DNA of 64,000 bases from an uncultured Acidobacteriia bacterium. GTDB lineage: Bacteria; Acidobacteriota; Terriglobia; Bryobacterales; Bryobacteraceae. Every line of letters starts with the position of its first letter. The stretch's first letter is position 1. Below are positions 42,793 to 56,366 of the stretch, one piece after another. The stretch lies in assembly GCA_903929755.1 (NCBI GenBank), contig CAIYVZ010000014.1:124001-188000 (forward strand), written 5' to 3'. The notes under the pieces are model-generated. The model saw only the letters and a program-made list of their open reading frames with translations, was not told the origin of the DNA and did no database searches. The position numbers were made by a program, and so were the translations under genes.

Positions 42793-43539
42793 CTACTGGC
42801 TGAGCGTGAAGTTGACGTCGATCGTGGTGATAACTTCCACGGGTTCCCCGTTGAGGAGCGTGGGTTTATACTGCCACTGCTGCACTGCCGCCATGGCCGC
42901 CTGCACAAGCAGGGGAGGACCGCTGACGAGGTGAAGATTCTGGATGGTTCCGTCCTTGGCGATCTGCGCCTCAAACTTGACGGTGCCCTGAACGCGGGCG
43001 GCTTTCGCCAGCGGGGGGTATACGGGTTTCGGCTGGCGAATCAGGTTCGCCTGCTGCACGTTGCCACCTACGCGGATGGGCGCGGCGGGGGGTGCTGGTT
43101 TCGGCTTCGGCGCCGGAGGAGGTGGCGGAGCAGCCGGCAGGGCCGAGATAATGCCGCCGAGAACACCGCCGCCAGCGCCGCCGGGGATACCACCGGGAAC
43201 GCCGCCGACAACACCCACGGAAACCGGGGTATCTTCTTCGACGATCATCGCAACCTGCTTCGGAACAGTTTTGGGAGCCACCAGTTGGTTCATCACCATC
43301 TGCTTTGGCGTCACCTTAACTACCTTTACGGCCTGGGGAGGAGGCGGTGGCGGAGGAGGAGGCGGGGGTGGCGGAGCCGTGAGCGACATCGCCAGCTGCG
43401 CGGTCGGCAGCGCGTCGAAATAAATCAGGGGAATAATGACCAGAACGGTGATCGCGACGGTCTGGATCGCCAGCGACAACAGGATCGTGTACGGTCGGCT
43501 AGTCTGGCCTTGGCCATCAATGAATGTTTGTTCGAACAT
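42793..43539 (-). CDS. TonB-family energy transducer
   Basis: 248 residues. Cytoplasmic N-terminus, one membrane segment (about 18-40, TILLSLAIQTVAITVLVIIPL), then a periplasmic Pro-rich rod with a run of thirteen prolines at about 56-68 and a second Pro/Lys region (APKPKPAPPAAP). The C-terminal TonB domain holds KPVYPPLAKAARVQGTVKFEA and VQQWQYKPTLLNGEPVEV. It passes energy from ExbBD to outer-membrane receptors such as the one at 62.8-64.0 kb. Two small hairpins lie between it and secF. Confidence 0.94.
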   Translation of the reverse strand: MFEQTFIDGQGQTSRPYTILLSLAIQTVAITVLVIIPLIYFDALPTAQLAMSLTAPPPPPPPPPPPPPQAVKVVKVTPKQMVMNQLVAPKTVPKQVAMIVEEDTPVSVGVVGGVPGGIPGGAGGGVLGGIISALPAAPPPPPAPKPKPAPPAAPIRVGGNVQQANLIRQPKPVYPPLAKAARVQGTVKFEAQIAKDGTIQNLHLVSGPPLLVQAAMAAVQQWQYKPTLLNGEPVEVITTIDVNFTLSQ

Positions 43540-43560
43540 AAGTGCCTCTCCGATTCGGCG

Positions 43561-43620
43561 CGCCCACCTCAGAGAGGTGGCGCTGTTTACTTATCCAACA
43601 GCTCCGCAGCGAGCGGAGCT
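43561..43620. other. Two consecutive hairpins between secF and tonB
   Basis: CGCCCACCTC/GAGGTGGCG (43561-43582, one bulged C) and AGCTCCGC/GCGGAGCT (43600-43620) sit upstream of tonB. No T-run follows, so they may lie in the tonB leader or mark the end of the secF message. Confidence 0.45.
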
Positions 43621-43721
43621 TACCTGCCAGCGTTCACCAGCAACAGTGAAGCGCTTAACAACATATCAGATCCTCGCGTTTGTGCGAAGGTAAAACTATT
43701 ACAGCGACTCCAGGCGAGCGG

Positions 43722-44951
43722 CTACCGAGCCGCTTTGATCTTACCTGGTGCCTGCTTCGCGGAAGCAACCGGAGCCACAGAGGCCGAAGTTGCCTTCCGG
43801 GCGTCCGCCCAATCGTGCCAGAAAAGGACAATTGGACTCGCTACGAAAACTGAAGAATACGTACCAATAATGATGCCGATTACCAGTGCCAAAGAGAACC
43901 CGTGCAGTACAGGGCCACCCCAGAGCAGAAGAGCCAGCACGGCCAGAAAGGTAAGGCCGGAAGTCATCACGGTTCGGCTCAACGTCTGGTTGACGCTGAG
44001 GTTGATTACGTCCCCCAGGCCCGGACCCTTAGCGGAGCCACGGCCCAGATGAAGATTTTCACGGATACGATCGAAGATGACGATCGTGTCGTTCATCGAA
44101 TAGCCGACCAAGGTTAACAGGGCGGCAATTACGGTGAGGGTAATTTCTTTGTCCAGTATGGAGAAGATGCCGATGGTGATGATGGTGTCGTGGAAGACCG
44201 CGATAACGGCGCCCACACCATAAATCCACTCGAACCGGAACCAAATATATACCAACATCCCGGCGAGTGCAAGCAATGTTGCCTGAATCGCCTGCTGGCG
44301 CAAATCCGAACCAGCCTTGGGCCCCACACTCTCAAAGTTCCGCGCCACTGTGTACGGCGCGGGGTAGCATTCTGTATTCAACACGGTTAGGACCTGTGGC
44401 GTCAAGCCCTGCACGCCCTTCAGATCGTCAATCTTTGTAATCAAGCCTCCGCGCTGGTCGCGGAAGCCCGTAATGCTCACAGCCAGGTCCTGAACCTGCT
44501 GCTGGGAGAGCTGGAGACCCGCGCGCTGCAGGGGGTCTGTGAGGCGTGAGATGAGCTGCGACGTGCTGGCATTGTTCAGGTCCAGCTTGCCGTTTCCAGG
44601 GCTGCCAAAGGCCTTGGCGAGCGAATCAACGATGATCTGCTGATTCTTCGACATGATCGCGTCATCCGCACCCTCTGTCCCAATCAGGATTTCGTTGGAG
44701 CCAGCCTCAAAGGTCTGTACGCTGGGTGTCGAGGACAACGCCGACGCAAGTACCGAGCGGACTTTCTCGATGGGCGGCTCACTGGCAAACTTGGCAGTGA
44801 TCTGCATGCCGCCCTTAAATTCAATTCCCCAGTGGGGTCCGCCTTTAACCAGCAGGCTGCCGATGCCGGCGACGCTCAGCACCAGGGAAGCAATAATGAA
44901 GGGCCACTTGTACCCAAGAAAGTCGAAGTTTGTGTTCTTAAATAATTCCAT
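43722..44951 (-). CDS. secF: Protein-export membrane protein SecF
   Basis: 409 residues, longer than E. coli SecF because of an extended periplasmic loop (about residues 85-200). Features: DFLGYKWPFIIASLVLS first membrane segment, the GIEFKGG motif, then the five-helix domain with GVGAVIAVFHDTIITIGIFS, VGYSMNDTIVIFDRIREN and SLALVIGIIIGTYSSVFVASP. With SecD it uses the proton gradient to pull preproteins out of SecYEG. The ATG at 44951 has no strong upstream site. It is set apart from secD by 195 bases with a terminator-like hairpin. Confidence 0.95.
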   Translation of the reverse strand: MELFKNTNFDFLGYKWPFIIASLVLSVAGIGSLLVKGGPHWGIEFKGGMQITAKFASEPPIEKVRSVLASALSSTPSVQTFEAGSNEILIGTEGADDAIMSKNQQIIVDSLAKAFGSPGNGKLDLNNASTSQLISRLTDPLQRAGLQLSQQQVQDLAVSITGFRDQRGGLITKIDDLKGVQGLTPQVLTVLNTECYPAPYTVARNFESVGPKAGSDLRQQAIQATLLALAGMLVYIWFRFEWIYGVGAVIAVFHDTIITIGIFSILDKEITLTVIAALLTLVGYSMNDTIVIFDRIRENLHLGRGSAKGPGLGDVINLSVNQTLSRTVMTSGLTFLAVLALLLWGGPVLHGFSLALVIGIIIGTYSSVFVASPIVLFWHDWADARKATSASVAPVASAKQAPGKIKAAR

Positions 44952-45112
44952 CGATCACGAATCCATGCTTTTACAAAGCTATCGACCGGGCCCGCCCCAA
45001 ATGCTGTGGCCGATCTGTTTTAGAGCGGTGCCAATCTGCTATGACACCGCATTGTAGCAACATGTTCCCAAAGGGATTCAAGAATGTTGCAAAAAAATAG
45101 CAATATGATCAA

Positions 45113-45142
45113 AAGGGGCAACCGTTCTCGCGATTGCCCCTT
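45113..45142 (-). terminator. Terminator-like hairpin between secD and secF
   Basis: Stem AAGGGGCAA/TTGCCCCTT (45113-45121 with 45134-45142), 12-base loop, followed on the - strand by TTGATC and then a TTTTTTT run farther on. It starts just after the secD stop (45147), so it could partly terminate before secF. Confidence 0.6.
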
Positions 45143-45146
45143 AAAA

Positions 45147-46769
45147 TCAGATACTTAGCTCAGCGACCTGCTGCTTGCCCGAGAGTTCCACGTCGAAGAT
45201 CACCTTCGACACAAAAACCGCGGTGAAAACGTTTGCCAGCAACCCGATCACCAGGGTGACAGCGAACCCTTTTACCGGGCCCGAGCCAAAGATGAACAGG
45301 AACAAACAAGAGACGATGGTAGTGACGTGGGTATCCACAATGGTCCACCACGCCTTCCCGAAGCCCGCTTCCACGGCCGCGGGAATCGACTTCCCTGACC
45401 GAAGCTCTTCACGAATTCGTTCAAAGATCAGCACGTTCGAGTCAACTGCCATACCCACTGTCAGGATGATGCCTGCGATGCCAGGCAGCGTCAGTACGGC
45501 ACTGAAATAGGCCAGCGCGGCAATCAGCAATACCGTGTTCAGCAACAGCGCCAGCACGGCGTTCAGGCCCGATTTTTTGTAATACAACAACATGACGATA
45601 ATGACCGCGATCAGCCCGGCTACGCCTGAGTAGATACCTTCACGGATCGAGTCCGCGCCCAGCGAGGGTCCAATGGTCCGTTGATGCAGATACTTAATAC
45701 CGGCCGGAAGCGCACCAGCGTTCAGCACCAGCGACAGATCCGAGGATTCTTCCTGGCTGGCCAGGCCGTTGATCCGGCCTGAGTCGCTGATCGTGCTCTG
45801 GATGGTGGCGACGCTGCGAATCTGGTTGTCCAGCAGTACGGCGAGGCGGTTGCCAATATTCGAGGAGGTGAACTTTTCAAAGCGCCGGGCACCGTCCTGC
45901 CCCAGCGTGAAGGACGTTTCCCAACGGCCCGGAGAGTCCGGGTCCACCGCGGGCTTCGCGTTCCGCATGTCCTGCCCCGTAATAACCGGCGTCCGCGACA
46001 CCAGATACCAGCCAGCGCTTGTGCCGGCGCTAACGTATTCACGGAGTTCGGTATTGAGAGGCAGAATGCCGCCCTTTGAGCCGAGGGCCTCTTCCGGGGA
46101 CTTCCAGGGGCCTTCGTTCTTCACTTCCACAATCTTCAGCTGCGCCGTGGTCCCAATCAGGTCCTTCACGCGGGCCGGATCGTCAACGCCCGGCAGTTCC
46201 ACAAGAATTTCCGACGCGGTCACCGGGTCGCCGTGCGCCTGCACCGTGGGCTCGGTGAGGCCGAGCTTATTCACGCGTTTATCAATGGTGTCCAGCGACT
46301 GGCGGACCGTATTCCGCTTCAGTTCCAGCAGCGACGTCGGCTTCATATTCAGCCGGTAATCGCTGGTGTTCACTGGCGTTAGAATCCAGTCGGGATACCG
46401 CTCGGTCACCAGGGTGCGGAAGACCTGGGTCTTCGCCACATCCACACCGTGAATGTTCACCTGGATAGTATTCGTGTCTTCCAGCTTGTTCGGATCATTC
46501 CGGTCGTAACCGGCGATGATGATGTTGCGGGTCCGCGCATCCTCGCGCAGGCCGTCAATCGTCTGGTCGGCGATCGTCTTGGCCGCATCCTGAACCTGTA
46601 CCTGAAGCACAAGGTGGCTGCCACCCTTCAGGTCAAGACCTAGTCGGATGTTCTTCGCGACATTGGCCTTCAGGCCTTCCATGGAGCTGGGGAAGCCGAT
46701 GACGCCGAAGATGCAAATGAGCACCGTCGCTACAATCACCAGCACTTTGATCATCAAATTTCGTTGCAT
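45147..46769 (-). CDS. secD: Protein-export membrane protein SecD
   Basis: 540 residues with six membrane segments. The first (about 6-26) is followed by the IRLGLDLKGGSHLVLQV motif. The periplasmic P1 region contains VNKLGLTEPTVQAHG and ILVELPGVDDPARVKDLIG. The five C-terminal helices include LPGIAGIILTVGMAVDSNVLIFERIREE and VTLVIGLLANVFTAVFVSK. It lies 54 bases after yajC. Confidence 0.96.
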   Translation of the reverse strand: MQRNLMIKVLVIVATVLICIFGVIGFPSSMEGLKANVAKNIRLGLDLKGGSHLVLQVQVQDAAKTIADQTIDGLREDARTRNIIIAGYDRNDPNKLEDTNTIQVNIHGVDVAKTQVFRTLVTERYPDWILTPVNTSDYRLNMKPTSLLELKRNTVRQSLDTIDKRVNKLGLTEPTVQAHGDPVTASEILVELPGVDDPARVKDLIGTTAQLKIVEVKNEGPWKSPEEALGSKGGILPLNTELREYVSAGTSAGWYLVSRTPVITGQDMRNAKPAVDPDSPGRWETSFTLGQDGARRFEKFTSSNIGNRLAVLLDNQIRSVATIQSTISDSGRINGLASQEESSDLSLVLNAGALPAGIKYLHQRTIGPSLGADSIREGIYSGVAGLIAVIIVMLLYYKKSGLNAVLALLLNTVLLIAALAYFSAVLTLPGIAGIILTVGMAVDSNVLIFERIREELRSGKSIPAAVEAGFGKAWWTIVDTHVTTIVSCLFLFIFGSGPVKGFAVTLVIGLLANVFTAVFVSKVIFDVELSGKQQVAELSI

Positions 46770-46823
46770 GAGTTTGCCTTGGGTTATGGACCGGATCTCG
46801 TGTTAAGGGAGAATGCCGCCCGT

Positions 46824-47129
46824 TTACTTCGTGCCTTCCGTGTTCGCTACCTGGGTGACAGCCGACCGCGCGAACTGCAGCTTTACATTATCAGGCTTCA
46901 CCCTGAGGACTATTGTGTCACTATCCACCGTGACAACCGTTCCGGTGATGCCTCCGGTGGTGACCACCGTGTCGCCGCTCTTCAAAGCGGCAACCATCTC
47001 CTGCGTCTTCTTCTTCTCTTTCTGCATAGGGCGGAAGAGGAGGAAATAGAAGACCAGACCTATCAGCAGGTAGGGGGCGAACTGGAGCACGGGGCTCGGC
47101 TGTTGTTGAAGAAGAAGCGAAAAAAGCAC
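46824..47129 (-). CDS. yajC: Sec translocase accessory subunit YajC
   Basis: 101 residues, single membrane segment (FAPYLLIGLVFYFLLFRPMQ, about 17-36) followed by the KEKKKTQEMVAALKSGDTVVTTGGITGTV hallmark. Start is a GTG at 47129. Part of the SecDF-YajC complex, in the usual tgt-yajC-secD-secF order. Confidence 0.96.
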   Translation of the reverse strand: MLFSLLLQQQPSPVLQFAPYLLIGLVFYFLLFRPMQKEKKKTQEMVAALKSGDTVVTTGGITGTVVTVDSDTIVLRVKPDNVKLQFARSAVTQVANTEGTK

Positions 47130-47161
47130 TAAAAAGTCTCGATTCAGAGGGCCCGGGCTTA

Positions 47162-51838
<4,677 letters not shown>

Positions 51839-51842
<4 letters not shown>

Positions 51843-53710
51843 TTACCTTGTGACTTTCCCGCCAGCGCGGCAACCGCTTCGAGCAACGCCGACGGGGCGA
51901 AGGGCTTCCGGAGGAAAGCGGCGGCGCCCGGGGGAAAGCTGTCCAGCTGCACGGCGTCGCCGGCATAGCCTGAAACGAACAGGACTGGCAGGTCGGGACA
52001 AATCCGCAGAATCTGGCGCGCCAGTTCCACCCCGCTCATCCCCGGCATGGCAACATCGGTTACCAGCAAGCGGATTTCATCGGGAGACGCCCGGAATAAC
52101 GCCAGGCCTTCCAGCCCATTTGACGCCTCCAGAACGTTCAGGCCGTCTCGCCGAAGCACCATCGCTTCAAAACGCCGAACCATTTGGTCGTCCTCAGCCA
52201 GCAGTATCCTGGTGCGCGCCGCAGCCGATGGCGAAACCCTCACCGGAGGCGGCGGGAGTTCCTCACACGCCGGCAGGAAGATAGTAAACCGGGAGCCGAC
52301 GCCGGCACCCGACTCCAGCACAATCGTACCTCCGCTCCGGGTGACCACGCCGAAGGCTCCGGCAAGAAAAAGCCCGGAGCCTTCCGTGCCAGGCCTCGTC
52401 ACAACAAAGGGCTCGAAGACCCGGGGTCTCAGTTCCGGGGCAATCCCGGGGCCGCTGTCGGAAATCGTTATTGTGACGGCATCCGGGCCGGGTGTGCCAT
52501 CCGGAAGCTCCGGCAGCCGCCCATTGCCGGTGGAGACAACAATTGTGCCGACACCCCGAATTGCATCGTTGGCATGCCGGCAGAAATCGGCTACAATCCG
52601 CTCTATCTGCTCGCGGTCGGCGCGCACGCCGGACTTTGAGGCGAGGGTCTCCAGGCGGAAATTCACCAGAGGGCCAAACGAACAGCCGAGGCTCTTTCCC
52701 ACAATGCGCACCAGGTCATTTACGTCGAACGGCTTCGGGTTCAATAGCTGCCCGCCCCCCAGATCCAGCAGGGTCCGGGTAAGGCCGGCGGCCGTTTTTG
52801 CCGCCCCGGCGATGCGGGTAAAACACTGGCGGGCAGCTTCCAAATCAACCGCCTGCTCCAGGGCGTAGGCCGACTCACCCAGAATAATAGTCAGCAGATT
52901 GTTGAAGTTATGGGCAACGCCGCTGGCCAGACGCGCCACAGCTTCCATCCGCTGCGCCTGCTGCTGCGCCACTTCCGTGCGGAGGCGTTCCGATATGTCG
53001 TGCAGCAGAACCACGGCCCCGCCAGACGCCTCGCCGTTACCAACAGAAGCCGAGGCTTGTTCCGTGGGAACGGTGGTGCCGTCCCGGCGACGCAGCATGG
53101 TTTGCCCGGTAATGGCGTCATCCACCAGGTCTACAACCTGTGCAAGAGGGTGACCAATGGCCTGGGCCTCGCTCCATCCGGTCAGCACCTCACCTGCCCT
53201 GTTCAGCAGCCGCACCGCACCATGCTCATCGGTGGCCACGGCGGCATCGGCAATGGAATGGAGCACGGAATCGAGCCACGCATGCTGGCGGCGAAGTTTC
53301 GCCTCCATGGTATGGCGATAGAGCGCCACTTCAATGGCGGTGCGCAGTTCCTGATCACTGAAGGGCTTAATCAGGTAGCCCATGGGCTCCGTCTGGACGG
53401 CGCGCCGAACGGTGTCATCGTCGGTGTACGAACTGACGTAGATCACGGGGATGTCCGCCGTCTGGCGTATCCGGTCCACCGCTTCAATGCCGTCCATCTG
53501 CCCCTGAAGGCGGATGTCCATCAGAATAATGTCGGGCAGAATGATGTCGGGCGAAATATCCGCCACCCTCGTGATCGCATTTTCACCGGAAGCGGAGATC
53601 CCGGAGATCTGGTAGCCCAGCGCGGTCAGGCGCTGACTCAGATCGAGAGCGATCAGACCCTCATCTTCGACGATCAAAACGGAGGGTGCCGTGCCTGGAA
53701 GGGCGGTCAT
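51839..53710 (-). CDS. Hybrid signalling protein: receiver, PAS, histidine kinase, receiver
   Basis: 623 residues. N-terminal receiver (SVLIVEDEGLIALDLSQRL; Asp in IILMDIRLQGQMDG; KPFSD), PAS (about 145-250), HisKA with phospho-acceptor His (LASGVAHNFNNLLTIILG), HATPase (DSGPGIAPELRP; GSGLFLAGAF), and C-terminal receiver (ILLAEDDQMVRRFEAMV; LLVTDVAMPGMSG; LRKPFAP). The first receiver contains a repeated PDIIL pair just before the phospho-acceptor. Its N-terminal receiver resembles stand-alone regulators paired with HisKA_2 kinases, so it may accept phosphate from the adjacent multi-PAS kinase. Confidence 0.93.
53523..53552 (-). repeat. 15-bp tandem duplication in the first receiver domain
   Basis: 53523-53537 and 53538-53552 differ at one base and together encode PDIILPDIIL in place of the single PDIIL expected before MDIRLQGQMDG. 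The duplication is in frame. Confidence 0.85.
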
Positions 53711-53783
53711 TTCGTTTGGCCTGGAACAATTAGAGCACTTTTCCCGCAGCTGAGGCGACAGGGAGCTGCGCTAGCCTATTCTG

Positions 53784-56324
53784 ATGATCCGGATACTGGT
53801 GCCCCTCTTGTTGTTGCCCCTCTTGTTGTTGCCCCTGACCGCTTTGGCCGTGGAGCCGGGGGCTGGTATCCCGGAGACGCTGGCAACGGAACGGGCGGCC
53901 AGCATTCGGGGTCTTCGATATGAGTTGGCGTTTCAGATCCCGGAGAGCAGGGCGGAACCGCTGCACGGCGTGGAAACCATCCGTTTTCAAGTGCAGCGCC
54001 CGCAGCAGGTGGTTCTGGATTTTGCTCAGAAGCGGGAGAACGTCTTATCCGTGGAAGTTGGTGGAAAAGGGGTGTCGTTCGAGCTCGTGAATGGCCATAT
54101 CGTGGTGCCCCCTGCAGCGATTCGGCCCGGCGACAATGCCGTCCGGATTGAGTTTCTGGCGGGGAATGAGGCGCTAAACCGGAACGACGACTTTCTCTAC
54201 ACGCTGTTTGTGCCGGCCCGGGCGCATTATGCGTTCCCCTGCTTCGACCAGCCGGGCCTGAAGGCTCGTTATTCGCTCACGCTGGAAATGCCTGCGGCAT
54301 GGCAGGCGGTGGCGAACGGCGCGGAGACCGGGCGGGAGACGGGGAAGGGCCGAAGCCTGGTGCGATTCGCTGAGACGCAGCCGCTTTCCACCTACCTGTT
54401 TGCGTTTGCGGCAGGCAAGTTCCAGGTGGAGACGGCGGAGCGCAACGGGCGGAGGTTCCGCATGTTTCACCGCGAGACCGATGCAGCGAAAGTGGCTCGC
54501 AACCGGGAGGCCATTTTCGATCTCCATGCCCGGGCGCTGGGATGGCTGGAAGACTACACGGCCATCAACTATCCGTGGAGCAAGTTCGATTTCATCCTGA
54601 TCCCCTCGTTCCAGTTCGGGGGGATGGAACATGCCGGAGCCATCCTGTATAACGCCAACGGCCTGATGCTGGACGAGTCGGCGACGCAGAGCCAGTTGCT
54701 GGGGCGGGCCAGCGTAATCGCCCATGAAACCGCCCACATGTGGTTCGGAGACCTGGTGACCATGCGCTGGTTCAACGACGTTTGGATGAAGGAAGTGATG
54801 GCCAACTTCATGGCGGCGAAGATTGTGAACCCGAGCTTCCCGGAGATCAATCACGAACTGCGCTTTCTGCTGGCGCACTATCCGGCGGCGTATGAGGTGG
54901 ATCGGACTGCGGGGACGAATCCGATCCGGCAGCAGTTGGCGAATCTGGATGAGGCGGGCTCACTATATGGGGCGATCATTTACGAGAAAGCGCCGGTGGT
55001 GATGCGGCAACTGGAGACGATTGTGGGAGAAACTCCGTTCCGCGAAGGGATGCGGGAGTACCTGAAGAAGTACTCGTTTGGCAATGCGACATGGCGGGAT
55101 CTGGTAGCGATTCTGGAGGCTCGAAACCCGGGGAAAGTGGCGAAGTGGAGCAGGGCCTGGGTGGAACTTCGGGGACGCCCGGAGATCACCACCACCGTGC
55201 GTGCGGCTTCGGTGACACTCAGCCAGAAAGACCCGATGGGCAGGGGTACTTTGTGGCCACAGCAGTTGCAGGTAACGGTGGGGTTTCCGGGGCATGTAGA
55301 GCAGTTTCAGGTGGCGCTGAACGGGGCGATTGCGGAGGTTGCGAAGCTGAAAGAGAAACCCCTGTATGTAATTCCAAACGGCGGTGGAATCGGGTATGGG
55401 CTGTTCCGGCTGGACAGCGGGACGCTGCGTTACCTGCTGGACCACATGGAGGAGATTGCGGACCCGCTGACCCGGGGCAGCGCCTGGGTGGATCTTTGGG
55501 AAAACCTGCTGGAAGCGCGGGTGAAACCGGCGGAGTTCCTGGGCCTTGCCGCGAGGGCGCTGCCACGGGAGACGGACGAGCAGAATACCCAGCGAATCCT
55601 GTCTTATGTGGGGCGGACGTACTGGCACCAGATACCCTCGGCGGAGCGTACAGAGAGGTCTGTTGAGCTGGAGGCGCTGCTGCGGAGCGGCCTCAACAAA
55701 GCGGGTACAGCGAGCCGGAAATCGGCCTGGTTCAACGCCTTTCGCGACGTGGTTTTGACGCCTGCGGGCCTTGGCTGGCTGGAGAGAGTCTGGCGGCGCG
55801 AGGAGCAGATTCCAGGGCTCACATTTGCCGAGGCGGACGAGATGGACATGGCGCTGAATTTGGCGGTGCGCGAGGTTCCGGGGTGGCAACAGATTCTGAC
55901 GACACAGCGTGACCGGACGCAGAATCCGGACCGTAAGGCCCGGTTTGAGTTCGTGATGCCGTCGCTTTCCGCGGATGCGGCGGTTCGGGCGGAAGCGTTT
56001 TCCAGGCTTCGGGACGTGAAGAACCGGGGCCATGAGCCGTGGGTCCTGGAATCGCTCCGGTACCTGAATCACCCCCTGCGGGGTTCGGAACCGGAGAAGT
56101 TCCTGGGCCCGGCGCTGGACTTGTTGCCCGAAATCCAGAAGACTGGCGACATCTTCTTCCCGAAACGCTGGACCGACTCCGTGCTGAGCAACCAGAAATC
56201 AGCGGAAGCGGCGGCTACTGTAAGGCGATATCTGGCAGCGCATCCAGAACTCCCCGAGCGATTGCGCTGGGTGGTTCTGAATGCGGCAGATGAGTTATTC
56301 CGAACCGCGAAGCAGAAGCCTTAG
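53784..56324 (+). CDS. M1-family metallo-aminopeptidase, secreted
   Basis: 846 residues. Signal peptide about 1-22 (containing two LLLLP units encoded by a 15-bp repeat). The aminopeptidase domain has the exopeptidase motif as GGMEHAG (a GAMEN variant, with His in place of Asn) near residue 276 and the zinc site His314-Glu315-X-X-His318 with Glu337 exactly 18 residues on (HETAHMW ... MKEVMAN). A C-terminal ERAP1-like helical domain extends to the end. Cleaves N-terminal residues from peptides in the envelope or outside the cell. Divergent from the hybrid kinase with 73 bases between. Confidence 0.94.
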   Translation: MIRILVPLLLLPLLLLPLTALAVEPGAGIPETLATERAASIRGLRYELAFQIPESRAEPLHGVETIRFQVQRPQQVVLDFAQKRENVLSVEVGGKGVSFELVNGHIVVPPAAIRPGDNAVRIEFLAGNEALNRNDDFLYTLFVPARAHYAFPCFDQPGLKARYSLTLEMPAAWQAVANGAETGRETGKGRSLVRFAETQPLSTYLFAFAAGKFQVETAERNGRRFRMFHRETDAAKVARNREAIFDLHARALGWLEDYTAINYPWSKFDFILIPSFQFGGMEHAGAILYNANGLMLDESATQSQLLGRASVIAHETAHMWFGDLVTMRWFNDVWMKEVMANFMAAKIVNPSFPEINHELRFLLAHYPAAYEVDRTAGTNPIRQQLANLDEAGSLYGAIIYEKAPVVMRQLETIVGETPFREGMREYLKKYSFGNATWRDLVAILEARNPGKVAKWSRAWVELRGRPEITTTVRAASVTLSQKDPMGRGTLWPQQLQVTVGFPGHVEQFQVALNGAIAEVAKLKEKPLYVIPNGGGIGYGLFRLDSGTLRYLLDHMEEIADPLTRGSAWVDLWENLLEARVKPAEFLGLAARALPRETDEQNTQRILSYVGRTYWHQIPSAERTERSVELEALLRSGLNKAGTASRKSAWFNAFRDVVLTPAGLGWLERVWRREEQIPGLTFAEADEMDMALNLAVREVPGWQQILTTQRDRTQNPDRKARFEFVMPSLSADAAVRAEAFSRLRDVKNRGHEPWVLESLRYLNHPLRGSEPEKFLGPALDLLPEIQKTGDIFFPKRWTDSVLSNQKSAEAAATVRRYLAAHPELPERLRWVVLNAADELFRTAKQKP
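53802..53831 (+). repeat. Perfect 15-bp tandem repeat in the signal peptide of the M1 peptidase
   Basis: Two exact copies of CCCCTCTTGTTGTTG encode the repeated LLLLP of the hydrophobic core; a partial third copy (CCCCTG) follows. The change alters only the length of the signal-peptide core. Confidence 0.9.
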
Positions 56325-56326
56325 AG

Positions 56327-56348
56327 GCCCCGGCTGTCGGGCCGGGGC
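56327..56348. terminator. GC-rich hairpin between convergent genes
   Basis: Stem GCCCCGGC/GCCGGGGC (56327-56334 with 56341-56348) right after the M1 peptidase stop and 19 bases before the convergent gene end. No T-run, so it would be a weak intrinsic terminator on its own. Confidence 0.5.
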
Positions 56349-56366
56349 GATACAGGGCGGCGGGTA

